Assembly: GCA_005223045.1 (NCBI GenBank)
Contig: NJBM01000014.1
Coordinates: forward strand, 86,433 to 150,432
Length of the DNA: 64,000 bases
Direction of reading: 5' to 3'
Origin: Planctomycetes bacterium B3_Pla
GTDB lineage: Bacteria; Planctomycetota; Phycisphaerae; Sedimentisphaerales; Anaerobacaceae
Below the pieces are notes generated by a model. The model had not been told where the DNA came from. It made no database searches and worked only from the letters and a program-made list of their open reading frames with translations. Position 1 is the stretch's first letter, and every line of letters starts with the position of its first letter. The translations under genes were made by a program, and so were the position numbers. Positions 54,001-62,192 of this stretch are shown here, piece after piece.

Positions 54001-54571
54001 CGCTCTTTACTTCGAAGTCATCGCCCGCAGTGCTGCGGCGCTGATAGGCCATGACGTGAACATTCTTCAATTGATGTTCGCCCCCCAGGTCGGCGATCAG
54101 GGTCACATCGCCGTCATACTGGACGCTTTGACTTGCCGCATTGTGCCATTTACCGTCGCTCAACAACGACGGCGATTGCGTGTCTCTGTGCACGGCAGCG
54201 GACGCTTTGTCGGCCTCATAGCTAAAACTAATTCCGTTACGCGCCAACAACGAAACAACCGGCTCGGCAAAAACCTTCTTTGCAAGCGGCGATCCCGGCA
54301 CTTCACCGGGTTCGAGCCACAACCGATAAGTGGCACAAATATCCTCGCCGAGATACGGACGCTGCGCAGCGAGAAAAACCTTCGCTCCCTTTCTTGCCGC
54401 TTCGACGGCTGCCGCCACCCCACCTGAAGAACCTCCCACAACCACCACATCAACATCGTACGCCACAGGAATGTCCCTCGCTGATTCATTCACTATGCTC
54501 GCCTGAGTCGCATGCGTGCAAGGCACGCAAAACAACATGATAAACAGCAAAATCGGGACTATTCTTTTCAT
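51092..54571 (-). CDS. Double-headed exported FAD-dependent oxidoreductase with discoidin-like and HEAT-like regions
   Basis: The protein has 1159 residues with a signal peptide (LLFIMLFCVPCTHA). Two FAD-binding Rossmann domains are visible: VDVVVVGGSSGGVAAAVEAA at about 40-60 and YDVVVVGGGTGGAPAGIAAA at about 580-600. Between about residues 130 and 260 lies an F5/8-type C (discoidin-like) segment (LLSDGKWHNAASQSVQYDGD, VTLIADLGGEHQLKNVHVMA). The final ~200 residues have alpha-helical HEAT-like repeats (LPMLSRAYRRAETEKSKIVY). Both halves belong to the FAD_oxidored type common in polysaccharide-degrading planctomycetes. The substrate is unknown, perhaps a sugar. Confidence 0.82.
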   Translation of the reverse strand: MKRIVPILLFIMLFCVPCTHATQASIVNESARDIPVAYDVDVVVVGGSSGGVAAAVEAARKGAKVFLAAQRPYLGEDICATYRLWLEPGEVPGSPLAKKVFAEPVVSLLARNGISFSYEADKASAAVHRDTQSPSLLSDGKWHNAASQSVQYDGDVTLIADLGGEHQLKNVHVMAYQRRSTAGDDFEVKSVTVYLSTDRQRWEQAAVIENKRLGESLPEPWGPVELTATVSGRARYVKFAVEKSADVNRVLLGEIVIEDDRPPAESDALDVRIPPTPMQVKRTLDEALLEANVQFLYSCYATDVLRDSDGKLAGIVMANRSGRQAVKAKVIIDATTRAAVARIAGAAFDPYLSGSQTFKRIVVGHQVWSDKGLRARKMPALIPASVGPARQAVEYTLEIRMKDNSFASFAQAEQIARDKTWDPAVEDSSETLFQVPPDPIKSDKSLSGAWPGAEKVDLNAFKPKGLERLFVLGGCADISRRAAEKLLRPLELMEVGGRIGSAAASQAKSISKLRGVRLRREQAAAVRASTELSRMSSGKIQENLNGIRPQQRQVSNVPADRRGVPVLGKYDVVVVGGGTGGAPAGIAAARRGARTLVLEHLHGLGGVGTMGYISKYYYGYIKGFTQEVDDGVNSFGGYTKPRRGGWNVEWKKEWYRSELRKAGADIWFGTLGCGAFVKGRDVRGVVVSTPAGRGVILAKTVIDSTGNADIAATAGASCVYTDGTSVAVQGAGLPPLRLGAGYTNTDWTFIDDSDVLDIWRSFVVAKKKYRDAYDLGQLLDTRERRRIVGDFTMSPMDISIGRTHPDTIVIARSNFDTHGFTIHPVFTLRPPDREEMFVNVPYRCLLPKGLDGILVTGLGVSAHRDAMPVIRMQADIQNQGYAAGVAAAMAAAGGKTVRDIDIKSLQKHLVEKGNLPERVLTDDDSFPLSNEKIAEAVDRLVNDFEGLEVVLAQPDDALPMLSRAYRRAETEKSKIVYAHILGMLGDAAGAETLAAAVRSRAWDKGWNYTGMGQFGPCMSELDSLIIALGRTRDGRALGPIIEKVEQLDVESEFSHCRAVAMALESLSNPDAAKPLAQLLKKRGVRGHAFTDIEDARQRTPDNPVDTKTRNDSLRELILARALYRCGDHEGLGEKILTEYARDLRAHYARHAGAVLKQKN

Positions 54572-54741
54572 GGTTCAGCCTGTTCCAGGAATATTTCAGG
54601 TTTCGCCCGCCATTATCCGCACTATTTTGCTATTTGCAAGTATGAATCCGGCCAAAATACAACCGGGGCCTATGCCGGTTCATTCGGCACACGCCCCGGA
54701 ATGATGCTAATCCGTACGTCAATCCAATATGTCAAAAGCTG

Positions 54742-57700
54742 CTACGGTATGGGCCAGAGTTCCTCGTCGAGCCAGTCGCTTATCAGCAGAGCAAAGTCCT
54801 TGAAGTTGACCGCCCTGGAACCTTCCGGCTCTTCGTCGGATATATTGGCCACAGACGGGACCGGAATATACAATTGCCCATCGTCCGGAGTTTCGTCAGC
54901 CAGGTAGGCAATTTCGGCCTGCGTCAGGGCACGGTCGTAGATTCGCACCTCGTCCAGCTCGCCGTCGAAGTACCCGGTCGCGTTTGGCCTGCCGCCGGTT
55001 TCAGTCGCTTCCGAGCCGATTCCCAGAAAACCGAAACGGATAGTCCCGGTTCCGAAGGTCGGGCCGCCAAAAACAGAGCTCTCCGGGCCGGCGTCGATGT
55101 ACATAGTCAAAATCCCGTTGTCAAAGACTCCGGCTACGTGATGCCATTGACCGTCATCGACGCGTCTGGCGCTGCCGTAGTCCACCTGGCCCGAGCCGGT
55201 CATCACCGACCAGCCCAACAGGCCGGGACCGCCCGCTTCGCCGGCAAGCTGAAGCCGCCAGTACTCGTTGCGGTCGAAGGAGGCAATGTGCTGGTCGGCG
55301 GTGCTGCTCGTGCGAATCCACGCCGAGACAGTGACTTGCGTAAGGTCGGAACCGGCGTAGCTCATGTCCTTGATTGCGATATAGTCGTCGAAACCGTCGA
55401 GGCTGATCGCCTGATCGAACTTGCCGGGCACGTAGCTGGCGCCGCTCTTTTCTGTGCCGTGATAGTTGTTGCCGGAACTGTCGTTGGCGTTGCCGTCAAG
55501 CTTGTAGTGCGCCACTAAGCCGGCGGCATCGGGAGCCGCAGTCGCAGCGGCCGAATCGCTCTTGAGCCATTCGCCGGCCATAATCTCAAGGTCTTGATAA
55601 TTGACCGCGCAATCATTGTTGAAATCGGCATCGGGCTTGCCAAGCAAAGCGAGACATCTGGGCCGATACAACCTGATATCATCGAAGTACATCGTGCCCG
55701 AACCGCCGGGCTGTTGATTGTTCCTGTCTCCCAGTCCGACAGCGATGCTGTGGACGTCGGCCAGGTTCACGCCACCGAACTCGGTCAGGTCAATATTCCA
55801 CTGCGTCCAGGTGTTTGTGAGCGAGGCGTTCGGATCACCGTGAAACACCGCCGCAGGTGTGCCCGTGTTGTTGGCCAGCGCCACGTAAAGCGGCTCGGGA
55901 TCATTGCTGAGGATGCCGATGTCCCGGCTTGTCCACTGCTGGCCGGCAGCGTCGGTGATCCGGACATTGGAGAACGTAGCTTCGCACGTAATGTCAGTGT
56001 TGTGAGACGTCAGCGCCAGGCCCACGTACAACGGCGGATTCATAGTGATCGGCTCAGTGGCTATCTGTATCCACACATTACCGTCCTCGGAATACGAAGC
56101 GGCAATGTTGCCGCCCAAATCACGCTCTATTTTGACCCATTGGGGGGCGGTAATTCCCGCCTGGGTCGTCTCGAAGCTCACGTCGCCCGCCGCGGTGCGG
56201 CGCTGGTAGGAAACGCCCTGGGCAGGTGTGACAACCATCGTCGCGTGAACAGAATCCGCTTCGAGCGTATCGCGAATCATCACCCCGGCCTTCGCCCAGT
56301 TGTGCGAATTCCGCACGCCCTCGACCTTTGCAATAATGCTGCCGACACCCGTGAACTGCTGGTAGGCGAAGTGGAACTCGTCGGACGTACCCCAGATATC
56401 GGCGCCTCGGGCGGTCATAGTATAAGTTCCGGCCGGACCTTCCGTGAAGCTGCCGACGGATGCCGCATGTCCCCTGAACCACAGTGACAATGCCTTGACG
56501 CCTTGCGCAGTCCAGTCACGCTGTGAATCCAAAATCATCGCCACCTCCGAATACTGTTGCAGGCCCTGCTTGTTGTTGTCATAGCGGACCGGCATCGACT
56601 GACTGCCGCCGGAAACGATGGTTTCCTCTGTGAATGAAGCAGTAGTATCGTCGCCCACGGTCGAGCCGGTGCCGTTGCCGGGTGTGAAATCCGAAGTGCC
56701 CTGCGCGACGAAGCCAAGCCCGTCAAGCCAATTCTCCCATATCGGATTTTCAACATTGTAGCTCTCAAAATCGTCCAGCTCGATAAAGTCGGCTATCGTG
56801 AAGCTCCAGACCCGACCCTTGTGCATCCTGGATTCGTCGGCCTCAACTTCATCGACTCGCCAGTAATACGCCTGATTGAATTCGAGGATTTCAGCAGCGG
56901 AGTAGCTGTTGGCATCCTGGCGCCCCCGGTAAATGCCTGTCGCATCGGATAGTCCGGCATCGCGCACCGTCTGTTCATCCGTGCCGAAGTAAACATCATG
57001 CCTGACGGCACTATTACCGGGCGTCCAGCTAACCGGTTTTGCTGCGTCGATGTTCGGCGTCGAACCATCAGCCGGATTCGGCTCCCAGGCGAGTCTTGGA
57101 TCGCCGGTCATTGCTTTTGCGATCTCTTCGACCGTCAAGACCTTATCGTATATGCGGAGGTCGTCGATCGACCCTATGAACCAGCGCGAGCTGCTGAAGT
57201 CGTACATCTGACCTATCTTGACGTCGAAGTTGGAGGTCATATCGAACACGTTTGTGTCGGAGCTGATCCTCGTGTCATCCTGACCGTCCAGATACAATGT
57301 GACGTCGCCGCTCGACAGCGTGGCGTCTGCTATTACAGTGACCGCGACATGATGCCACTCGTCGTCAAGAATATTGGTGTCGCCCTGGACGTTGCCGCCA
57401 CCGGTATCAGCACGAAGCCTGCCACCGTTGACACGGAATTCCACTCTCCTGTTAGTGCCCGTGTTGCCCCAGCTCACCATCTGGCCGTTACTACCGACCC
57501 TGATCCATGCCGTTATGCTGAAAGCATTTGTGCCGAGCACGCCTTTGTAACCGTCCATCTGAACGAAGTCGCCTATGCCGTCAAGCTCCAGCGCATCGCC
57601 GTCAAACCCGGCCACATACTGCGGGTCGCCGTGAAGTGTGCCGTGATGGCCGGATCCGGAGGAATCGACGACAATGCCGGAACCGTCATCGTCGAGCTTC

Positions 57701-59031
57701 CACCATGCGACGAGATTGGGATCGTAGATTTCGACGACCGGTCTTGTCTTAAAGCTCCAGACGTCACCCGTGTAGTTCGTGATGCCGTCAAACTCATCGA
57801 CCCGCCAATAGTAAACCATGTCCGCTGCGAGCACACCGGGCTCAAAGGCGGTACTCCCAATCGAGCCTTTGTCCGTCCCGGCAGCGCCCGCCTCGACGTC
57901 GGCGGCATTCTCGCCGAGGTAAACGTGGTGCAATTTCCCGCCGAAACCTTCACTCCAACTGAGTGTTACATCGGTCGGCACAAATGTGACGCCGTCAGCC
58001 GGGCTGGGATCGTTGGCCTTGGTTGGAGGAACACTAAAGCTCCAGATATTGCCTCTGATTGTCGTGCCGTCGGCCTGCTTCTCATCGATACGCCAGTAGT
58101 AAGTGGCGCCCAAAGCAAGGCCGTCCGGGAAGGCAAACCCCGGGAAACCGACAATGAGGCTCGTCGCGGCCTGGTTGCCCAGAAAAGTATCGCCGGTCCC
58201 GGCGGTGACATCCTGCAGATTATCGCCAACATATACATCGTGCGAAACCGCATCAAGCCCCGCCGACCAGCGAAAGTTCGTCCACGTATTTGCCAGCACG
58301 GCGCCGTCGGCAGGCGAAGGTTCGCCGGCGGTGGGCGGAACAGCCAGCGCCTTTATCTCGTCGGCAGAGAGCACCCTGTCATAGAGCCGGACATCGTCTA
58401 TCGTCCCGATGAACCACCTGTTATTGCCGTTGTACTGACGGGCTATTTTCAGGTCGAAGTTGCTGACGATATTGAACGCGTTCGAGCTTGTGCCGGTCCT
58501 CGTGTCATCTTCGCCGTCAACGTAGAGTGTCACCTGCGGGTATGAGATCGTCGCGTTCTCCTGCACAGCCAGCGCCACGTGGTGCCACTCGCCGTCACCT
58601 ACGACCGTGTCACCTTGCCTGTTGCCCGAGCCATGCTCCACGCGAAGCCGGTTCTCGCTGACTCGGAATTCCACTCTTTCCCGAGCGGTGTTGTTGCCCC
58701 AGCCTACAATCTCGCCGTTACCCTCGGTCCTGATCCACGCCGCTATGGTGAAAGCAGGCGCACCGAGCAGGCCTTTGTAGTCGGTTATGGTCACGTAATC
58801 GGGATCGCCGTGAAACTCCAGGGCTTCGCCGTACACACCGGGCACAAATTGCGGACTGCCGTTGATCGTGCCGTCCAGACCGTTGCCGGAATGATCGAGC
58901 ACGACGCCGGGACTTTCGTTGTCAAGCGTCCACCAACCGATGAGACTTGGGTCGGGGCTTTGCGCTGCGCCCATCACGGCTAAGCTCAACACGCAGACGA
59001 ACAATACAATAAGAGTTGATTCTCTGCACAT
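54742..59031 (-). CDS. Exported multi-domain LamG protein with Fn3-like, DUF1349-like and dockerin-like regions
   Basis: The protein has 1429 residues from the ATG at 59031 (GGAGGA upstream), with a signal peptide. Three LamG (concanavalin-like) domains lie at about 28-225, 435-650 and near the C-terminus (SLIGWWTLDNESPGVVLDHS, LVAWWKLDDDGSGIVVDSSG, LVAHYKLDGNANDSSGNNYH). Fn3-like modules carry the SPADG...YYWRIDE phrase. A middle region (RGADIWGTSDEFHFAYQQFT) resembles DUF1349. Dockerin-like elements are DFNNDCAVNYQDLEIMAGEW and, at the very end, SRAVNFKDFALLISDWL. It is probably surface or extracellular, binding carbohydrate; no catalytic domain was seen. Confidence 0.88.
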   Translation of the reverse strand: MCRESTLIVLFVCVLSLAVMGAAQSPDPSLIGWWTLDNESPGVVLDHSGNGLDGTINGSPQFVPGVYGEALEFHGDPDYVTITDYKGLLGAPAFTIAAWIRTEGNGEIVGWGNNTARERVEFRVSENRLRVEHGSGNRQGDTVVGDGEWHHVALAVQENATISYPQVTLYVDGEDDTRTGTSSNAFNIVSNFDLKIARQYNGNNRWFIGTIDDVRLYDRVLSADEIKALAVPPTAGEPSPADGAVLANTWTNFRWSAGLDAVSHDVYVGDNLQDVTAGTGDTFLGNQAATSLIVGFPGFAFPDGLALGATYYWRIDEKQADGTTIRGNIWSFSVPPTKANDPSPADGVTFVPTDVTLSWSEGFGGKLHHVYLGENAADVEAGAAGTDKGSIGSTAFEPGVLAADMVYYWRVDEFDGITNYTGDVWSFKTRPVVEIYDPNLVAWWKLDDDGSGIVVDSSGSGHHGTLHGDPQYVAGFDGDALELDGIGDFVQMDGYKGVLGTNAFSITAWIRVGSNGQMVSWGNTGTNRRVEFRVNGGRLRADTGGGNVQGDTNILDDEWHHVAVTVIADATLSSGDVTLYLDGQDDTRISSDTNVFDMTSNFDVKIGQMYDFSSSRWFIGSIDDLRIYDKVLTVEEIAKAMTGDPRLAWEPNPADGSTPNIDAAKPVSWTPGNSAVRHDVYFGTDEQTVRDAGLSDATGIYRGRQDANSYSAAEILEFNQAYYWRVDEVEADESRMHKGRVWSFTIADFIELDDFESYNVENPIWENWLDGLGFVAQGTSDFTPGNGTGSTVGDDTTASFTEETIVSGGSQSMPVRYDNNKQGLQQYSEVAMILDSQRDWTAQGVKALSLWFRGHAASVGSFTEGPAGTYTMTARGADIWGTSDEFHFAYQQFTGVGSIIAKVEGVRNSHNWAKAGVMIRDTLEADSVHATMVVTPAQGVSYQRRTAAGDVSFETTQAGITAPQWVKIERDLGGNIAASYSEDGNVWIQIATEPITMNPPLYVGLALTSHNTDITCEATFSNVRITDAAGQQWTSRDIGILSNDPEPLYVALANNTGTPAAVFHGDPNASLTNTWTQWNIDLTEFGGVNLADVHSIAVGLGDRNNQQPGGSGTMYFDDIRLYRPRCLALLGKPDADFNNDCAVNYQDLEIMAGEWLKSDSAAATAAPDAAGLVAHYKLDGNANDSSGNNYHGTEKSGASYVPGKFDQAISLDGFDDYIAIKDMSYAGSDLTQVTVSAWIRTSSTADQHIASFDRNEYWRLQLAGEAGGPGLLGWSVMTGSGQVDYGSARRVDDGQWHHVAGVFDNGILTMYIDAGPESSVFGGPTFGTGTIRFGFLGIGSEATETGGRPNATGYFDGELDEVRIYDRALTQAEIAYLADETPDDGQLYIPVPSVANISDEEPEGSRAVNFKDFALLISDWLDEELWPIP

Positions 59032-59095
59032 AATGGTCCTCCTGCACAAAAGCAAATCAAATATCAAAAATCAAATATCAAAATTGCGGTCCTAA

Positions 59096-59152
59096 GGACT
59101 CCTTACGGAGTGCCGCTTCGCGGACTGTTTTAAAGAGGCTCGCCGAAGGCGA
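59096..59152. repeat. Cluster of three mini-hairpins in the lamG-lpxL spacer
   Basis: GGACTCCTTACGGAGT (59096-59111), CCGC-TTC-GCGG (59113-59123) and TCGCC-GAA-GGCGA (59140-59152) lie close together. They are flanked by AAATATCAAAA-type and TTTTGCATTTTGCATTTTG-type low-complexity repeats. None has a clear terminator T-tract in the direction of either gene. Confidence 0.7.
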
Positions 59153-59270
59153 TTCCGAAATTTTGCATTTTGCATTTTGATCTTTAATTATAAAAGCCAC
59201 CACCTTCATTTATACCAAATTACCCACCTCAACTTCAAGGAAAAAGCGTCAGCGGCAAGAGAATAGAGCA

Positions 59271-60239
59271 TCAAAGTTTTATCTTTTTACTTTTTCCCTG
59301 CTCCTCGTCTTTCGGCCGATGCTTCCACCTGCGATGCAGCCACCAATACTGAGTGGGATCCTCCCTCACGAATGCCTCGATAGCTTTGTTATATTCAGCC
59401 GTTACCCATCTGAGCGGATCGTCCTTGTCGGCCCATTCTTCGGGGAAAATAATGCGATTAACGCCGATTTCAAAGAAAAACCGATTGCCAACCCGCCTGC
59501 TGTAACCGACCACTATCGGCACATTCTTTGTGATGGCAAGCAGGCCTATGCTCTTATAAGTGCTGGCTTTGCGGCCGAAGAAATCAACAAATACTCCCTT
59601 CCTGCCGGCGTCCTGATCGGCGATGAAGCAGAGCGTAGCGCCAGATGAGGTAAGGTCCTCCATAAGCTGAGCTGCGCCCTTTTTGTCAATTATTCTCTGC
59701 CCGGCACGCCTGCGAACACCGTATAGATAGTCGTTGATGTACTTGTTGTCCAACGGCCGGGCGATGCTGTAAACATTGAAGCCGAACAGCCCCATGAGAT
59801 AGCCCATGATCTCGAAGTTGCTGTAATGAGCGGCTACCATCAACAGGCCCCGCCCTTCCTGCATCAGCCACTTGGTCCTTTCGGTATTCTTGTACCGGGA
59901 GTAGTTGCGCCAGTTGTACTTCTTCACTAATCGCGGCGTAAACAGCACATCCATCGTCAGCATCACGATATGCTCGAAGCTCCGCCGGCCCGTCCGCCGT
60001 ATCCACTCTTCGCTCTTTTCCGGGTAGCTCGCCCGAAGATTGTCCAGAGCACGCTTTCGCCCGCGATGATAATGTTTCCACAGCAATCGGCCAAGAATGC
60101 AGGCGGTATTCAGGTTAGTCTCGACGTCGAACAGGTACAGAAAAAGAATAAGAATCCGCAACGCAAGATACGCCAGCCAGTCTCTGACGGGATTGTGCTT
60201 TCTCTTTTTCTTTCTCTTGCGTGGAGGCAAATCAGCCAT
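59271..60239 (-). CDS. LpxL/HtrB-like lysophospholipid acyltransferase
   Basis: The protein has 322 residues, with a basic N-terminus and one hydrophobic anchor (LAYLALRILILFLYLFDV). The H-x4-E catalytic motif is in LLMVAAHYSNFEIMGYLMG. FIADQDAGRKGVFVDFFGR and QYWWLHRRWKHRPKD are signatures of late lipid A acyltransferases. It adds an acyl chain to a lipid A-type or other lipid precursor at the inner membrane. No strong ribosome binding site was seen. It is the first gene of the minus-strand block, next to the mobile-element scar. Confidence 0.88.
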   Translation of the reverse strand: MADLPPRKRKKKRKHNPVRDWLAYLALRILILFLYLFDVETNLNTACILGRLLWKHYHRGRKRALDNLRASYPEKSEEWIRRTGRRSFEHIVMLTMDVLFTPRLVKKYNWRNYSRYKNTERTKWLMQEGRGLLMVAAHYSNFEIMGYLMGLFGFNVYSIARPLDNKYINDYLYGVRRRAGQRIIDKKGAAQLMEDLTSSGATLCFIADQDAGRKGVFVDFFGRKASTYKSIGLLAITKNVPIVVGYSRRVGNRFFFEIGVNRIIFPEEWADKDDPLRWVTAEYNKAIEAFVREDPTQYWWLHRRWKHRPKDEEQGKSKKIKL

Positions 60240-60364
60240 AGGCCGGGAGTTTAGACTCCAAAACGGCCCCTGTCAAGCCTTAGAACACCAATGGAAAGGG
60301 CCGCGACCGGCTTCGCGAATGCCCGGCAAGAACCAGGGCGAAAACTGCGCCTGGGTGAACTACG

Positions 60365-60560
60365 TTGAGTGACGGGCCGGTCGAGCTACCTTCGAATTGG
60401 GCCAAACTCTTGCATGCAGACTTCACCGAGACGGAGTTTGAGCGTATAGAAATGAGCGTAAAACGAGGTGCTCCATTTGGCAAGACCGACTGGACAGAAA
60501 GAACCGCAGCCCACTTGAAGTTGCAGTCAACATTGAGGCCAAGAGGAAGACCCAAAAAAA
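60365..60560 (+). pseudogene. C-terminal remnant of a REP-associated tyrosine transposase (RAYT)
   Basis: About 65 codons are left. LSDGPVELPSNWAKLL, then IEMSVKRGAPFGKTDWTERT and LQSTLRPRGRPKK match the C-terminal end of the TnpA-REP/Y1-type transposases. A TGA stop lies three codons upstream in the same frame, and the His-hydrophobic-His and Tyr catalytic parts are missing. The reading frame is cut by the left end of the IS element just after GRPKK, so the last residues before the stop come from the IS. Upstream sequence to 60240 shows no gene. Confidence 0.7.
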
Positions 60561-60586
60561 GTACCGGACATGCTCTGTAGAAAAGC
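60557..60586. repeat. Left terminal inverted repeat of the IS
   Basis: Thirty bases, exact inverse complement of 61549-61578; its inner part ends TGTAGAAAAGC. Confidence 0.9.
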
Positions 60587-60646
60587 CTTAATAAATTACC
60601 TATTTTAAACTTGCGCGCTGTTTTCGACTGTTATATACAATCGAGA

Positions 60647-61597
60647 ATGAGCACTACATCTAAGTCTCCAAGAAAGGTGGCACAGGCAGCGCATCATGTC
60701 GCCATCAACACACTGCCTCAGTACAGCCACCGATTCAGCCCGAGAAGATTTACTCAACCACAAATATTTGTCTGCCTTGTCTTGAAGATCTTTTTCAAAA
60801 CAGACTATCGAGGCATTGTAGCTATACTTAACGACAGCCCTGAACTGTGCAAGGCTTTCGGTCTGTCCATTATCCCTCACTTTACTACTTTGCAGAAAGC
60901 ATCAAAGAGACTCTTGTGTTCGAGCATAGCCAACCAACTACTCGAAAGCAGTGTAAGAATCACTAGCAAGAGTAAGAAAATCAAGTTGGCAGCAGTCGAC
61001 TCCACCGGCTTGGAGGCAGGTCATATCAGCCGGTACTTCGTTCGCAGAAAACGCTCAAAACAGCTCGAAACCTATGAAAAGACCTATTATCGACGTTGGC
61101 CCAAATTGGCGATTGCCTGTGATTGCAGCGATCACATGATACTCTCAGCGATCACTATACGAGGTCCGAGCGTTGACATCAATCAGTTCGAGAAAATAAT
61201 GACACCGGCGATTAACAGGCACATAATCGAACACGTTCTTGCCGATGCCGGCTATGACAGTGAATCCAATCATCGATTTGCACGCGATACTAACAACATA
61301 AAAAGCACCATCCCTCCAAAACACGGCCGTCCGACCACAAAACCTTTTCTAGGCAAATATCGCCGATTGATGCAGCAGGAGTTTGACAAGGAAATCTATG
61401 GTCAACGCTGGCAGGTCGAAACAGTTTTCAGCATGATCAAACGCAATCAAGGCGAAGCCCTGCGATCAAGAACTTACTGGGCTCAGAATCGCGAAATGAT
61501 GCTGAAAGTCTTAACCCACAACATCGCTATCATCCTAATTGTCAATGAGCTTTTCTACAGAGCATGTCCGGTACTTTTATGGTATTTTTTAGTTTGA
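60647..61597 (+). CDS. DDE transposase (IS4/IS5 type)
   Basis: The protein has 316 residues from the ATG at 60647. DDE residues are Asp in LAAVDSTGLEAGH, Asp in VLADAGYDSESN, and Glu in YGQRWQVETVFSMIK. The last segment fits the Y-x2-R-x3-E-x6-K signature of IS4/IS5 transposases exactly. It moves the element by DNA cleavage and joining. The frame is intact, and the last ~16 codons overlap the right inverted repeat and 19 bases of flank, so the C-terminus (CPVLLWYFLV) may vary between insertions. Confidence 0.88.
   Translation: MSTTSKSPRKVAQAAHHVAINTLPQYSHRFSPRRFTQPQIFVCLVLKIFFKTDYRGIVAILNDSPELCKAFGLSIIPHFTTLQKASKRLLCSSIANQLLESSVRITSKSKKIKLAAVDSTGLEAGHISRYFVRRKRSKQLETYEKTYYRRWPKLAIACDCSDHMILSAITIRGPSVDINQFEKIMTPAINRHIIEHVLADAGYDSESNHRFARDTNNIKSTIPPKHGRPTTKPFLGKYRRLMQQEFDKEIYGQRWQVETVFSMIKRNQGEALRSRTYWAQNREMMLKVLTHNIAIILIVNELFYRACPVLLWYFLV
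61549..61578. repeat. Right terminal inverted repeat of the IS
   Basis: Thirty bases, exact inverse complement of 60557-60586; the last 14 bases (TGTCCGGTACTTTT) plus the adjoining A recur at 61766-61780. Confidence 0.9.
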
Positions 61598-61751
61598 ATA
61601 CTTACAAATATTCAGTCCGGCTCGTTGCCTTCCGAGCCGCCCGGGCCTCTCGGCGATGCGGTTGATTCGAACCTGAAATTCATGTCATTCGTGGCTGTGG
61701 GGCTGTCCCTATTATTCGTCCATTTGTTTCCGATGTAGAAGCCGTTTCTTG
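61591..61751. repeat. 161-bp direct repeat, copy A
   Basis: Nearly identical to 61782-61942. On the minus strand it reads NGFYIGNKWTNNRDSPTATN, then DMNFRFESTASP and ...NEPD-stop, the stop being at 61612-61614, as if it were the C-terminus of a secreted protein. Upstream codons are missing. Confidence 0.85.
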
Positions 61752-61781
61752 TCCGGAATTAAAGGTGTCCGGTACTTTTAT

Positions 61782-61942
61782 AGTTTGGATACTTACAAAT
61801 ATTCAGTCCGGCTCGCTGCCTCCTGAGCCGCCCGGGCCTCTCGGCGATGCGGTTGATTCGAGCCTGAAATTCATGTCATTCGTGGCTGTGGGGCTGTCCC
61901 TATTATTCGTCCATTTGTTTCCGATGTAGAAGCCGTTTCTTG
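61782..61942. repeat. 161-bp direct repeat, copy B
   Basis: Offset from copy A by 191 bp. The minus-strand reading frame is open from 61991 to the stop at 61803-61805 (62 codons) and ends in GGSGGSEPD. The few differences from copy A include Leu/Phe and Ser-rich tail changes. It is preceded by TGTCCGGTACTTTTA, the outer end of the IS. The protein was not recognised. Confidence 0.85.
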
Positions 61943-62192
61943 CGGCATGGTATGCCGAACCTGCTGGAATTATCTTGCAATTGAGATGAAATTACGATAT
62001 TGTGAGACTTGAAGTTTGCAGGAGTGGTTTTAGTGAATTGTGTACGGGGAATCCCGGATAATCATCTGATGATACGTGGCCTGGAGGGTCATCAATCGAA
62101 AAGACGCCAGGCATATATGTCTAAGACACCCTGGCATGATGGAGCCTGTTGCCAGTTGGTTTATGTCAACTTTTTTTTGAAGGAGGTTTGTT
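61943..62192. other. Spacer before the LamG gene
   Basis: No gene was found. A small hairpin, CGGCAT-GGT-ATGCCG, spans 61943-61957. The region must contain the promoter of the downstream LamG gene; no clear -35/-10 pair was identified. AAGGAGG, the Shine-Dalgarno of that gene, lies at its end. Confidence 0.5.

Larger units (their letters stand above)
60557..61578 (+). mobile_element. IS4/IS5-type insertion sequence with perfect 30-bp inverted repeats
   Basis: The element is 1022 bp. Ends at 60557-60586 and 61549-61578 are exact inverted repeats of 30 bases, beginning AAAAGTACCGGACATGCTCT on the left. It encodes one transposase, whose reading frame runs through the right repeat. Identity stops outside the four outer A/T bases. 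No target-site duplication was recognisable, although A/T-rich flanks may hide a short one. It interrupts the end of the RAYT remnant. Confidence 0.85.

Noticed and set aside
56998..58545. Long plus-strand reading frame antisense to the LamG gene
   Set aside because: It mirrors LamG/Fn3 codons and has no protein-like composition; an effect of high GC and codon bias.
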